This document shows, in pieces, positions 28,592-42,600 of a DNA stretch of 64,000 nucleotides (positions are counted from its first letter, which is position 1; each line of letters starts with the position of its first letter). The DNA is from Mnemiopsis leidyi (lineage: Eukaryota > Ctenophora > Tentaculata > Lobata > Bolinopsidae), in assembly GCA_000226015.1 (NCBI GenBank), contig JH154797.1, forward strand, positions 96,628-160,627, in the 5' to 3' direction. Below the pieces are notes generated by a model, which saw only the letters and a program-made list of their open reading frames with translations, did not search any database and was not told the origin of the DNA. The translations under genes and the position numbers were made by a program.

Positions 28592-29153
28592 TGATCGTGA
28601 TACTGTGATACGGCCTGCACTTACTAAGGGCTTTGTCGATATATGGCGTTTACTGATTGCAAACATCTGTTGACTTTATTAGCTAATTTGATCTAGTGTA
28701 CAACGTTGACGCACCTATCATTTTGGTATTTGATAGGGTTTATTATAGTTGCCTTAGTCCTAACATTAGTATTACCATTACCTTGGTTTATTAGCGTATT
28801 TGCTCTAACAGAAATCCAAATTAATCGCTAGGGTATATCAGCACTCTTGTCATGTGTGTCTAGTGACATCTCAGCAGAAGTAAAACTTAACTTGCGCCAT
28901 CTCATCAAATCAGCAAAATTTACACTAAACTGAAATGCGACAAATAAAATCCAGCTGATTTACCGCATACACACTGGCTAACAGTTTTGAGCATGTGATG
29001 GATATGACTGGTAGTAGAGTAGTAGATTACTGGGTGCAGATTACTGGTTTATATGATCCGCCGAGAAAAGAAAGTCCGGCCAGATTGGACTCGCCAGCAG
29101 CTGCAGAATAACCGCGGAGAGGCGGGTTGAACCCGATAATATAGGGCTCTAGA

Positions 29154-29286
29154 GTCACGTAAATCTCGCAGTAACCATGGCAACAGGTAGCAGTCACGTG
29201 ACTTACTATTACAGCATATTTCCCTGTCATGTACTACATGGGTTGACATATTATCAGGATTTAGCCACCTGGAGCAGGTTATAAAG
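29154..29286 (+). promoter_or_regulatory. Composite X-box / E-box module with TATA box
   Basis: GTCACGTA (29154), a full X-box GTAACCATGGCAAC (29171-29184), GTCACGTGAC (29193-29202) and TATAAA (29280-29285) follow each other. Element order and spacing are nearly the same as in 24219-24360 (19 or 20 bp between first and second, 18-20 bp between second and third, about 100 bp to TATA) although the intervening DNA differs. That argues for conserved regulatory design more than a copied repeat. No exon could be recognised downstream. Confidence 0.5.
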
Positions 29287-29450
29287 CCCCGACAGGAGTC
29301 AGAACCCTCTTCCTTAGCATTCTGTCAAGATCACACACCTCACTTTACAACAAACCTTTCGGAACGAACATACCGAGATAGAGAGAGAGATTAAAGACCC
29401 AGGGGTAGGTCAGCAGGGCGACAAATCTAACGGGAATATTATAGCTGCAT

Positions 29451-29475
29451 CCATAGTAACTGTAACTATGGCAAC
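29451..29475. promoter_or_regulatory. X-box-like site pair
   Basis: A half-site CCATAGTAAC at 29451-29460 is followed by GTAACTATGGCAAC at 29462-29475, which fits the RFX X-box pattern. It lies about 170 bp downstream of the TATA box of the preceding module. The role is inferred from the motif only. Confidence 0.4.
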
Positions 29476-30026
29476 TGTGCTAACTGCGACGGGGGATATA
29501 ACAAGATGGGTTAGATGTGGATTCGATCGAGCTGTAATTACCGCGGTGTTATTAACGCCGACAGAAAGATATAGGGGATGGTAATGGCATGGGATAGCGA
29601 TTAGAGGTTTGTCAATGTGACCGGTTTTTCTCAAGATTTAAAAAGTGGAAAGTAAATTGTGGGTTGTACTGAAGAATTTGTGATCGAGAGTAATCAGACC
29701 CCAAAATATTTCAGTGGGCAAAAAATCAGGAAAGAGAAGCATGGCAATTAATCGTCAACCAGTGTATTATGATGAAGAAGCTACGGTGCAACAGCTAACG
29801 ACAAATGCTACTCCTCTATATCACATCAATTGAATCATTGATAAAGCAGTGTTCTTGTCATGACAATCACGGAGAGCAGGGCCATTAGCTGCATTTATAG
29901 TGATGATCAGCACCAGCTGTCCTCATCTGATAAAGCGGGTAGCGGAAACTTGTCAGGCAGAGGAAGGTCTTTATCCTCCACCCAACAATGTAAGGGAAGA
30001 CACGTACTGTTAGGAAGTTGGTGGGT

Positions 30027-30070
30027 GCTATGGTTACGGCAATTGCCATGGTTACAGTTGCCATAGGTAT
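30027..30070. promoter_or_regulatory. Triple X-box-like cluster
   Basis: Within about 45 bases lie GCTATGGTTAC, ATTGCCATGGTTAC (30042-30055) and GTTGCCATAGG. All are variants of the same palindromic pattern GTTGCCATGGCAAC. Close spacing of three sites is unlikely by chance in AT-rich DNA. No gene is visible nearby. Confidence 0.4.
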
Positions 30071-33000
30071 GGTTATAGCATTATTGGGGATAGCACTACT
30101 GCACTAGTATTTTATTATAGTGTACATCTTTAGGAGCTGTAAAGTTATACCACTGTTTTATAATGATCAACCCGATTGGGAGTAACTTATTCACCGCGAT
30201 TTATACAGGCTTTGTGTAATAAAAAATTAGAATTTTATTCTACGACGTGATGCTTAAGTGACAGTCCGAAAATAAAATAACGAAACAGTGGATCCTCGAA
30301 GGAATAAACCAGCATTGACACATCGTGTCATTAACAGATATTGAATGTTATAGCATAACAACGAAAACCACAGGATTTCTGCAACAGAAGTGGGTAGTTC
30401 AATAAAAAATTCTATCTAGTTCTGCCGATAGTGAAATTGCAGGAAACTGATATAGTTATACCATATCTTAACGATTCCGCCCATAGCTAATGCTATTGCT
30501 GATCTAACAGTGAGCTTACTTTTAAAATTTTCGAAATCAGATAATAGAAAGCAAGATCAGCGATAGTCAACAACGGTAAATGTCATCTCTTTCGGCTTTC
30601 AATAGCGACTTGAAAAATTGTTAAGCATGCTATCGAGTCTAGAGGCTGTGCAGCCGCGGTATCTGGCGCTGCTGGAGTACATCTTGAAGGACAGCTATGT
30701 AATAACCCACAATTTTGCCATAATTTGAAAGGTTTTTAGGTTGTTTGATATAAGTTGATACAGCGTTAAACAGCCTGAAATAATTCTGACATTTCAGTCA
30801 TTCGCAATAGTTTCTATAATCATAACATATAATATGAAGAATGATCTGTCCAGTTTTTACAGCATTAGTATACTGATAATGTAGTTAGTACCACAGATAA
30901 TATTGGGGTTGATTAACAGCACTTACCACAATATAATGGTAATATTTAGTACTACAAAAACACAAATACTGTTTATTTCTATCTGATACGATTAGCAACT
31001 AACGTACTAATAGTAATAGTTATAAACTGTCATGTAGATCGTTTGTTTGAAACTTTAGAGTCAAATTACATATTTTCTAAATTTTGTACTATAAAGCAAC
31101 AGATTTACTTTTTAAACAAAATTCAGAAACAATTTGAGACTAAAGATCGAAGTTAAGTAATCTTTATCATGTTATACGTTCTAATTTAAAGCTAGAGGGG
31201 CCGGGGGGGGGGGTAAGGAATTAGGACCAGTTCAAAACCAACCCTGTGGCCTGTATTATAGTAACCTATAAGTCTATTATAGTACGACGTGATACACAAA
31301 TATTCGAATGATAGGTAAAGATAATTTACGTTCTTAATAGTAAATATCACCAGAAACTACAGATTTAAGGAATTTTAAGGAATTTTTAAGCGACTGACAC
31401 AACAGATTTGCCAGACTTGACAAGCTATGCCGAGCACGACAGATTTCACCAAATATAAAAATTTGTCGGCAAAGCGAACCTAATGACGCTACGAACATGA
31501 GGACTTGATTAAAGTTGAGAATTTAATGAGAAAATTTGGTAGAGCATCTACGTCAATTCTATTAGTGGTGGGCAGCATGGAGAGCGAACTTAACGGAGCT
31601 ACGGCGGATGAGAGAGCTATATCTAAAGGATCCTGCGTGAGTGGAAACGCCTTTAACACACCTAATCCGACCGAATTTTAACACCCTCATTACTAACGAA
31701 TGGTTCCTAGACAGCGGCGTAATACTAAATCCTCCACCATAATGCCGTAATTATGGTGTATATAATCCTAGCTCTCATCTACATTTGTAGTATAATGTAG
31801 TACCTTAAGAGGGACCTGGCCTGGATCACCGCCGACTAAGCAAAACAGACATCGGCCCGGTTTAGTGAGGACGCATTAACTCTTTCAAATGTCATAGAGC
31901 CGTATATGGCAGCTCTGTGGTACCAACTGAAACAAAGGTATGATCCATAAGTACAACGGCATTATGGCTTCAACTATACGTTTATGGAGTTTGTCTTGTC
32001 AGGCTTGTCAGGCTTTAAGACTTTTTTGAGTTGTTAAAAACAACATCAACATCAGGTCAGATTATTGGCTCGGATTAAGTAATATGAAGGTGCCCGATTT
32101 TATGAGCAGTTTCCGTGAAGACAGTGATATCTAATTATTGTTAGTATCTACTCAACTATAACTTTGAGACGTCAGTAACATGCATTGACTGAAATTGAAA
32201 ACCTACAAAGCGGAGAACAGAGTAACCTTGAAAATTTGATAAGAGAAAAGAGAAATTCTTAAAGAATAAAGAGAATCGTGGATATAATTAGTATAGACTG
32301 GGAATTATTCAAGCCTAGGCAAATTTAGTAATAGTATATTGTCATGGGGCAGTAAATGATTGATCGACAATAGCTATTTAGGAAATATAGACGGGATCTT
32401 GCTTTTTCTAACATCGAATCCAAATATGAAGCAATCTTTAATTGAAGTGAACTGTAATTAATTATCATTTCTCAGATTTAGTAACATAGTTGATTTTCTC
32501 TGGAGACTTTAAAATGCGTTTTTATAAGTAAAAAACGAATTCTCAAGTATGCAGAGAAGATTAACTATAGTAGTAAGGGCACTAAAGTAAGCTTGTACAG
32601 CTGATGCTAATTTGTATTTTGATTGCATGACGCCGCGGGTTCATCATTTCATCAAGTTGAAGACAGACTTGCAGTGTTTACTGAGAATATAATGCGCAAG
32701 TAAACTTTATGCGATAATAATTATCAATTATGATCATAATTATGATTATAAAATGATCCTACGACGAATGATAAGATCAATGTTTCGGCGAGGGAAAGAG
32801 TCGTAATGGCGTCCAAATTTTAAAATAATTTCAGTTAACTATTGGTGAAGACATGAAACTTCAACAAATAATTGAACATTGGTGTTACGCAAAAAAGGCA
32901 GATTAATCAGAGATTTTTTGTTCCGAGCACAATTTAATCGAGCAAAGAGTCGCAATTGAATGGTCGTGTACATCGGCATGAATATGTCAGTACGAGCTAC

Positions 33001-36000
33001 TAGGTTACCACCTTCATGAGCAAATAGAGTGTAAATGCTTATCATCCTACCATCCTCCATAACCTGCAAAGTCGGTTATATATTGTGATACTGCAAGGAC
33101 CCAGCAAGGCAGTATTACTAAACTAACAAACTAACTGCAAGACAGACTAATTGTTTTTGACGTTATTTGATCAGACTTTACGTTAAACTTTACCAGGAGA
33201 CGATGCTAGCACTATTCAATTTGATTTAACAAACGCTATAGTTACTGTTAGGGAACTATTACCCTGTCAAAACTGTCCATCAGACTTTTCGGAGTGAAAC
33301 CCGTGAAGCAACGTCTGCCGAACCTGGCAGGCTTCTGTTTAAGATTGTTTGGCAGACTGTAAGCCTGAAAAATGTAAAATGTAAAGTGTAAACTGTCTTG
33401 CATCGCAACACCTCATTCTAAAATTGATTTTTTCAAGAACTTCGGATTTTTTCAGATGAACTGAAATAATGCTCAACACTTCCGAAGTGTAGCATCAGCA
33501 ATGAGATCAAAAATGCATCTATGAGACATGAATGGATGTCAGAATTCTAAGAGCTTATAGACATGATCAATAGGCGACAGAATTCTTTGGGAGAATTCGG
33601 AAAATTTTACCATCATGTGACAGAGATTGACCAAACAGGATTAAACAGGATTAATCATACTAAAGTCTTACTACAGGAAATAGGAATGTAACGTCAGACT
33701 GATCAAAAGCTAGTAGTCGTCAAAAATTAAATTTAAAGTTTGAAAGGTGTTATTAAAAAAGGAAAATAAAACCGTTCCATGATAAAGATTTCGTATCCTA
33801 ATCGTCCAATATAAGACCAATATAAGACGCAAGATATACCAATTAATTTCGAGAAGCATTGTCACGTGATAGAAAATATTTCTCAATCCTCCTCAAGAAT
33901 TCTGACAACCATTTCTTAGAAAGAAATTGTAAAACACGTTGCATAGCTGAAGTAGTTTATTATCGTGTAAAACAATGGGCAGTAGAAACGATGAACCGAA
34001 AGGTGATTAGTGACACAATACAAGAAAATTTTGAGACCCTTTTCCAGAAAACCAGAAATATCCCTGGTCAAAAAATAACTTTCTTTTTAGCTAAGATCAA
34101 AATTTTAAAGATTTTTAATCTCGAGTCAATTTGTATACGATGTCCATGCAATCCTGACAAAATCGAGTCAAACACTTTCTGAATTGCATTTCAAACACCA
34201 TAAAGCATTTCAATTCAAGTTCAACACCGTCCGGCGTCTAATCATTTTTATTTTCATAATTGCCACTGAATTTTTGTTTTTGAACTTCGATATAGGTACA
34301 TGACTGCGAAAATGCCGATTTTTTACAAAACCCCGATCTGCTAATTTTTTCGAGGATTCTAAACGAATTGCACAACTAGGCGTATCGGTGGTATAATGCC
34401 AACAAAATGCGCCAGAACTTTCTGATCAATGATCATTAGGCTATGAGTGCATAGGTGCGTAGGAAACGAAGTGCAAACGTTTTCGGCATCTGATCGGTCT
34501 GCAGATGCTTTCGATCTAATCGGTCAGGAGGTTTTAATGGCTCGTGCTTCGTCCAGCAGAGGTCCAAATCACAAATCTGGTAAATTGGTGAAGTCTAGCA
34601 CGTGCGCAATTTAAATACTTTCCAGCACGTGAAAATTCTTATTTGATTATAAGCGAAATTTTCTAGTCAGGTATCACTAACTAGCTGCACTGGTAGTGAA
34701 TTGCGAATTTCTAAAACTAAACGCTGCAGATATAAAAATACAATTCATTTGACTGTAGTATAGTACTACTTCTCTAGTAGACTCGCCCAATATGGCATAC
34801 TTCCATACTTAAGTACTTAGATACTTGGTCAAATGGGAAATTTTCTTTCACAGGTCCCTGTGGTATTTATGTAAGCATTTAACCTCGGGATGTATAATAA
34901 TTCGATCCGAGATGACCTCAATTTACTCAACAACTTATATAAAGAGTTTCTCCTCAAGACCTCAACGAAAACGGAAGTAGAACGTCAGTCTTTCTGTTTC
35001 TGTTCATGCAATGGTCCATTAGTGGTTTGTTGAGTGGCTTAAATTAATCGTAGACGGAGTTAGCACCCCAAAAAGAAAGTTTCAATCTTGGATGGACATG
35101 TCACCCATGTGATTTGCTGCCATCGAGCTAGCTCAAAGCAACGGAGTTGTAGTTATACTGCTGCCACCTCATTGAACTCACAGAATGCAGCCTATAGGTG
35201 TACATCAGTTTTGGATCCACTTTAATAAGGATTTGCGGAAAATGTGCTGAATGGACGGGAAACTAACCTGGAGACCATGCACGTTATTGTTACGTTGTTG
35301 AGCTATTTTGGGAGTGTTATGAGGGGGGAGTACAAGGATTACAAGGATTACAACTGAATATGTCAAATTACAAATGTTATGGTTATGTCTGACACAAAGA
35401 TCTAAAATTAAATTTAAACATCAAAAAGAACCAGAGCACCTGGGGTGACTAAGACAAATAACACCTACTAGGGGTTTGAAGTAGGAGGCCTGTAAAGACG
35501 GATGTTTAGAATGGTCAGTAAGTTATAGCTCACCAGCAGTCTTTTATGTGACTAAGACTTGGACCAGATACAACATACTGTTACTTCAACCCCTTCTAAC
35601 CAATATCAAAACTCTACCATCGGTTCTGCTAAATTCATCCTTGTACCAGTGATCACTTGCATGTCTGATAAAGGAAAAAAGAAGAAGCTGATCGAGAGGA
35701 AAAAAGTGAAATAGCTGCAATCATATAAAATATAGTCCCCATCTCAAAAATCTTACAATCATGGAAGAGAATCGTCTCCTGTAAGATCTGGTCAAGCAGT
35801 TAGAACGGAATCTAAGAGAAGGGAAGGAGGTGCGATTCCTAATCCTAGGAAAGGTCTATGGAAGGACCAATTACGTTATTAATAATCGTAAATAAATGTC
35901 TTCTTTTAAGCAAAAACAGCTCAGAGGAAGAAGTCGAAAATAGCCATCAGGAAAAGGGAGAAATCGGCTGTTTTCCAAATAATAATAATTTCACCCACAC

Positions 36001-36145
36001 CTGCAGCGTCTGCTTCGACTATTTTGGGAGACGTGCTAGGGAGACGTGCTATCTTAGAAGATTCAGTATAAAGAAGACTTCATCCTCATCTACTAAGATG
36101 GACCTGAAGTCTTTTATCGCATAATCGCATAGATATTGTCGACTT

Positions 36146-36188
36146 GGCTATGCTTTTGTAGTATATGGCTATGCTTTTGTAGTATATC
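36146..36188. repeat. 21-bp direct tandem duplication
   Basis: Two copies of GGCTATGCTTTTGTAGTATAT start at 36146 and 36167. This is a recent local duplication without coding context. Confidence 0.85.
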
Positions 36189-36286
36189 AAAGTATTAACT
36201 CAATGTGCTTGACTCAATGTGAATAATTAAATTTTCTTTTGCTTTTGTCCGTAACAGTTGCAGCCTACATTTTGCTATCCAAGTTC

Positions 36287-36352
36287 ATTTTTATCTATAA
36301 AAGTTTCTTTGCACAGAAATTTTTATCTATGAAAGTTTCTTTGCACAGAAAT
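36287..36352. repeat. Direct tandem duplication, about 32-bp unit
   Basis: The block TTTTTATCTATAAAAGTTTC through TTTGCACAGAAA is repeated once with one A/G difference. It lies in gene-poor DNA. Confidence 0.8.
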
Positions 36353-38592
36353 TGTTATCTATGACTATGAAACTGCTTAATTTGGTCACATGACATATCC
36401 CAAACTGTAAAATTGTGTTATCCCATGTCTGATCACAATAATTCGATTTCATACTTTCCTATGATAAATGGGATAGAGCTGCATGTGCCTCGAATTTGCG
36501 CAATGTTATAAATGATTCATTGCCTAGGATGTATTTGCGTAATTATTTAACGAAATTACATTTTGTTGTTGGAAAATGTTCGAAAGTTGCTTTATTGGTT
36601 GACATGTTGAAAGTTCAAAGTATCCGATTTTGGAGAAGTCTCCCCTAATGTATCAGATTTGATAGGAAAATATAAATCATAAACGTAGTGAATCTTAGTT
36701 CTGTAGTTTTGTGTCGTGACTTATTTCCCGTCCCAACAGATTATGACACAAACATATTAACTAAAAGTTAGGTTGGTTATATAATGTTCGTGATGATCAA
36801 TACTCGCATGTTTTAAATGGAGGTGTATAATGTGGAATGCAAAATATCTCATGGTCACAGTACAGCAGTCATAAGCAGATAACTCAATCAGATCCAGAAT
36901 ATAATTAGACCATAACTAGGAAGCAGAGTACAGGCTCCGTCTGTTAGTGTTTTGTTAAAGCTTGTTATTGTTACATGCTCATCAGTTGCGTGGTGAGTAT
37001 TTCATACTTTCACAGAGAATCGACGGTTCGACACGGTCTATTGCTCAACGACTTCAGTAGTTCTTCAGTATTTCCACAATAAGTCATGACTGATATTTGT
37101 TAGGTCCACTTATGACGTATAGCGAAAGTTTCATCTTATAGCACCTTTGTAGGAGCTATATCTGGTTTATTTTTTGTTGTGTAAGCCTTATCGTATTTTG
37201 TTATCTTATAAAATCTTTATCTATAGTTTCATCTTTTGATAGAGCATGACTTGATATTAGATTATCATCTAAGACTTCGAATAATTTTTGAACTCGCCGT
37301 TTTTAAAATAAAGACGTTATCCTGGTTAGTTTGATACCCCAACCACCTTAAGAGCTGAAATATTAATAAGAGTATATTATACTGAGATGAATATAATTAT
37401 TAATAAACCAAATATATGAGTATATTATGAGATATTCAGATCATGAATATTATGTAAATTATATAAAAGATATAGATCATAGGATAAAACGCATGGAGTG
37501 ACAGTTAAAACTTTGATACACAAGCACAAAATCCCATGTGGCTCCGTCTCACTACTTCACGGTACGATTCAGTACTTTAGACTTAAGCACAATTTCTTAT
37601 CGTGATCTTGAAAAATGCCATAATTCCTGTTTTTCAGTAAAATATTCACATACAGCAGCGTTTAAATGAATCCATAATTCAAAGCCATAATTCAATGACC
37701 GATACAATTATAACAATAGAACTACAAAGCCTTTGTTGTCTCTATAAAGCTAGGCCGTCAGAAGTGAGGTTCAGCCGCTTGAGGCGCCTCGGCTTAGCTC
37801 TTTGTTTGTTCTACCGTGAAACTAAATGAGTCTTATATGGTATGAAAGTATGGTAGTACACAGTATACCATTGTTATTTTTATCTCAGCCGTCACTTTTC
37901 AATCGCTCGACGTCAATCTCGCTTAAACTACCATTTCCTATGAATGGGAGTGCGTTGCCAACAACTGCTAACAGTGCTTTGTGTTTTGTTTATGTCAAAG
38001 TAGTCACGACACGTACATTTTTAAAATACTTTGGATGTTTATCAAATGCCAACCCCATGGTAAGCAGCCAAGGAGTTCGATAAAAGATAAGGTTAAGAAA
38101 AAACTATGTCAATTAAATAGGGTTAATAATTTGACATTGGATGAGGCTATGGCGGCTCAGGTCTTAATCATCATAACCAACACTGCCAAGATATCACGTA
38201 CGCTTAACTATATAAACGCTTCCGAAATTTGTCTAGCCTTCTTGTAACTACCGTGATACCCGGTTTCGTTGGCAAAAATATTATCCTTAGTTCTACAACT
38301 AAATTTCGATGGGTCATTGCAGCATGATATAGAAATTTATAATTGAAGCAATTTCTATCATTGACCTTTCTTCTAAACACAACATGTTGAGAGCACATGT
38401 TAAGGACAAGTACTTTAAACTCTAAATTCAACTCTTCCACAGTCTTGCCATCTTAATTATAGACGTCTTGCCGTCTTAATTATAGAAGTATATCTGCCAA
38501 GTCCATCGAATTTGCACGTGGACAGTGCGAGTTGGGCTCTTGCCTCTTACACTACATTTTTACCGGGTGAGGTTTTATTATTATGTTGTGTT

Positions 38593-38626
38593 AGTTACCA
38601 TAGCTTTGTAGTTACCATGGCGGTAA
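38593..38626. promoter_or_regulatory. X-box-like palindromes about 1 kb upstream of the Ig-domain exons
   Basis: GTTACCATAG (38593) and a symmetrical GTTACC-ATGGC-GGTAAC (38610-38626) occur 17 bases apart. Being about 1 kb upstream of the first recognised exon of the Ig-domain gene, they could belong to its promoter. That is inference from position and motif alone. Confidence 0.4.
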
Positions 38627-39619
38627 CTAGGGAAATAATTAAGAAATTAATAAATTAAAGCCAGCTGAATCCTGTCCTGAAAATGGAGCAGAAGTGAATT
38701 GTGTAGAACTTATTTTTTGCTTTTTTTTCGGTTTTAAATAAGAGTTTTCAAACTGAGAGTCATATAAGTGCCATATGACTTCAAAGTTCAAACTTTGGAG
38801 CTCTTTAACGACATTTTGAGACGAAATTAAGAAAACGCGCTGATATTTCATGGTTGGCTTTCTAACTTTTTGAATTTAGCTAAATTTAGTCTTGAAATAT
38901 TGAGTTTCTTGGCACTCAGAAAGGCGAAAGACTCCCAACAATGATCGTGTAGGAACACTGCAGAAACCACTTTGTATCCTCTTGAATCGCTATAAATACT
39001 CACAAACTACTGTATAGAGTGTATAGGGTTCGTTTCACACGTTTTTATCTATGCAACAAGTCACTAATTCTCATCCATCTCATCCCTTAAGATAAGTCCT
39101 CTTTCCACTCACTTAAAGAATATACAGATCTTTAAGAATTTATCAATCTTCCCACTCAAAGCCTAGAAATAACAATTACAAGCTGCCGCTGTAATCGCCT
39201 CGAAATTAAACTGATCTAATAAAATAGTTCCATCTATTTCATTCATTGAATGGATTTTCAGTGCTGGACAAGTAAGCAAGCGTCAGGGGACAAAAGATTA
39301 CGAACATTGAAAGTGCTTTGCAGTATAGCAATAGGACTATGTTCCCGTTGATCTAACTCAAGGAGCGGAGTGTATCCTTTTGATGTATCCTTTTGAAGAT
39401 GTTCCAATTGGGACATAACCAGGGCTGAAGCTGCTGCTACTCTTCGCTGAGAATAATGACTGTAGAAACTACTTACAGACACTACCAATCAAATTGTAGA
39501 CTTATCCTTTACATGATTAATAATCACGCAAAATGCACACTGACCTCACGACACAATTACTTAATTTGGAAACAGAAATAAAACCAAAAACGCCCATCTA
39601 AAGTTCACTCCCCAACCAG

Positions 39620-42600
39620 ATGTAACCTGCTCCAGTGACACCACTTTTGATGGGGGTACAGCCACGGTGTCCTGCAATGTAGCCGGGCTGGACACCTTTG
39701 ACCAGGATGTGATGGAAAACAATCCTTTTTATTGGAGCTGGTGGGTTCAGTACGACAAACTCGCCACTGCTGAATCCTCTTTCAGAGAGGTTCACTATTC
39801 CAGTAAGTGTTATCGCTTACTTATGTAGTAGGTTTGTAGGAAGAGGTGAAGAAATTCCAAGTTTAGTCTCGGACCAAAGTATTAAACTAACTTTCAATGA
39901 ATTGACAAACTTTGTAAGTATTCTAACAAGATCGACTCAATTTCAATAATGACAACATATCAGTCAAATGATTTTGAAAACGACATAACGTAGTACCCAA
40001 GAAAAGAAGGAAATTATAAATTTCAGAGTTCAACTCGAACACCTACACATCATGTGGGTTAGATGCAGCTCAAGGACATTACCTCCCTTGTGCTAGTGAC
40101 AGTGCGGTAAGTTTACTTTTACGGCATGAGCGTCAATTTTCAGAAACAATACATTTCGTTTAGATAAACTTCAATTAAAATACTTCAATCATTGAAAATT
40201 CTTATCGAAAAATACCTCAACAATTCAAAGGAATAGCTAAGACAATATCAAAATTTTGAAATTTCAGAAATCTCCAAGTTTATAAAGCCTCGAACCAAAC
40301 AAAACGTAATTTCAGGTGGGTAATCCTTGCTGCATGAACTCAGATAATACGTGTTACCCCGCTGGTACTGCTGAGGCTTGTGAGTGTGACACATGTATAG
40401 ACTACCGGAAAGTGGTAGCGAGTTTTACCTGGAGCGACACTGACAAAGTGCTTACCGTCAAGCTGGAGGTAAATCTTATATAAATGATTTCATTGTAGTG
40501 ATGGTATTTAACCAGCAAAGTTTTGTCACTGATACTTTTGACAAAACTTAACATACGAGACCAGGTAAATTATGACACTTTTGTGTATTTTAGCGATTTC
40601 TAAAAATCAGGTTTTTGAAGTATCACCGTGTATGTTTAGACCTTTACAAACTCGTAACGTAAAAGACTAATGACTAAAAGACTAAAGGATATGTACATAC
40701 TATTTTTACTCCTATTTTGTAATCGCCCTATAAAGATTCTCCAATCTTCTTTATTAAATACAGTAGCAGGAGGTATCAGATATACCTACTTATATTTGTG
40801 TGTGATTTTCATATATTCTTTTGATTCCGAGTTCTTCAATATCCAGAGTTTATATGCCTTTTTAGCAATAACACTATTCCCTGACCCATAAATTTCCTTC
40901 TGAATTATACCAAAACCTGTTGAGCCAGGGTTACATTTCTTATAGATTCAGTTATCGTTACTTTCCATATCTTTGGAGACATCTATCGGATAAAGACATT
41001 TTTGTTCATGTTTTTCGTTAAATGAAATTCTTCTCCAGAATTTTTCTACTGATCTCTAAGCAAAGATCAACTTTGTTTTCAGATGAAAATGGATTCCCAG
41101 CACAAGAGTCTATTTGACAACAAGTCGTATCAGACGGTTACACTAAAGATTATAACTGGTGACGTGGAGACAAACTATACCGCTCACATCTCACAGATTC
41201 AGGGTTTGTATATGTTTTAAAGTGACGAATCTGAAGTTAGCACTTATACAATGTACATTAGGCTTATGATGTCTCATATCTGTTTGCAATGGGTTAACCT
41301 AAAACTGATGGTTACAATCAAGCATTATGTAAAAATCAGTAAAAACCACAAAAAAGCATTGCTTTGACATGTGACAACAATTGACCCAAGCTAAGTAACG
41401 TGCAACCAATTACCAAGCTCATGAAATAGATCACGTGTCAAACAACTTGGGGCTCTTCCCAACCTAGCAACGTTCTACGCAACGTAAATATTGTGTGTTG
41501 GGTACAGCCAAAATGTTCATACAGCATCATTCACTTATTTTTCGTTCTTTCCACATGCTGGATCTGTTCTAAATCCATACTCGTTTGAGTGAGCCTTATA
41601 ATCTGTAACGCATAATGTTGTATAACTATAACTATTTGAATTTTGAAATTCCTTCTCACCTACTTTACTTTCTCCACCAGCAACTCAAGCCTACCCGGTG
41701 CTATACTTCCACGGTGAGGTTGGTACAGCTGTGTCTCTACACAACACTCTAGTGTTGGATTACCTTCTGGAGGACCCTGACAGTGTACAATGTTCTGTAC
41801 AGAGGTGAGAGTAGCACTCTTCTTCTTCGAGCAACCAGACTAGCTTAGTAACACTAAAACTAATTTTCATGTACCTCAGATTGAACACCGAGTCTTCATA
41901 TTTCGAAATCAAGGCAAATTGTGTCAAATTTGCACGCTAAAACCGCCACCCCCGACAGCGGGTCAGGAGCCACCTACACGACAGCAGACACCCCCACAAA
42001 CTCCATACCGGACACAACTGAGCAGTGGTTCAGATTGACATACAACATGGTTGCTATGTTACCTCTAGCTCAGGACGAGGGAGGGGAATGTGATGTTATC
42101 ACTCAAAACCGGGATGTGGTCAAAGTTCAATTCTCTATAGACTACTACAGTATGTTTCGTTTATCTTCTCTATAGACTCTATAGACTACTACAATTCTCT
42201 ATAGACTACTACAGTATATTTCGTTTATCTTTGCAGAAACTTACCTTCTTTACGGAGGCGAAAATCTGTGCGGTGAAAAAAAAACCGCGGTTTCGTGCAA
42301 AAAAAACGTGTTATTTTCGCCCGAAAATCTGAAGTAATCGAAAATTCGTCTCAAAATCACGACAGATTAAGACATCCAGATAGAAAATGCAAGTTTAACC
42401 CAGTTTAAAGATTCTCTTTCTCTGAGTGTAAACTTAAACAAGGGATCCATGTCGGTTATAGGTAGAACTATATGACCCAACAATAGAGCAATACCCCACG
42501 GCTCAAATCAAAGTTCTTTAAAGACTTTACATGATTTCATACTTTGGTCAATACGCCATTTTTTGTACCAACCTAAATCAAAATTATGTTGGTTTTGTAA

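Larger units (their letters stand above)
14315..39619. other. 25-kb gene-poor region with tandem repeats and regulatory-like palindromes
   Basis: No multi-exon gene could be assembled here. Open frames are short and without motifs; the longest (21029-21427, minus, 132 codons) resembles no family I know. What is visible is a set of tandem repeats (16303, 19588, 26368, 27284, 36146, 36287), clusters of X-box-like palindromes with E-boxes (23883-24360, 29154-29286, 29451-29475, 30027-30070, 38593-38626), and a dispersed repeat copy at 27725-27815. A G run is present at 31201-31213. The leader exon of the Ig-domain gene should lie near the right edge but I could not place it. Distal regulatory DNA or unrecognised non-coding RNA genes are possible. 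Confidence 0.55.

Noticed and set aside
35650-36124. Coding-like fragments (KKKKLIERKK, LVKQLERNLREGKE, CFDYFGRRARETC)
   Set aside because: Frames are short, interrupted by stops and in different phases; possibly a very old pseudogene but no family can be named.
39258-39488. Candidate leader exon or antisense gene just upstream of the Ig-domain exons
   Set aside because: The ATG at about 39252 gives no signal peptide, and the minus-strand frame has no motif; the true leader exon remains unplaced.
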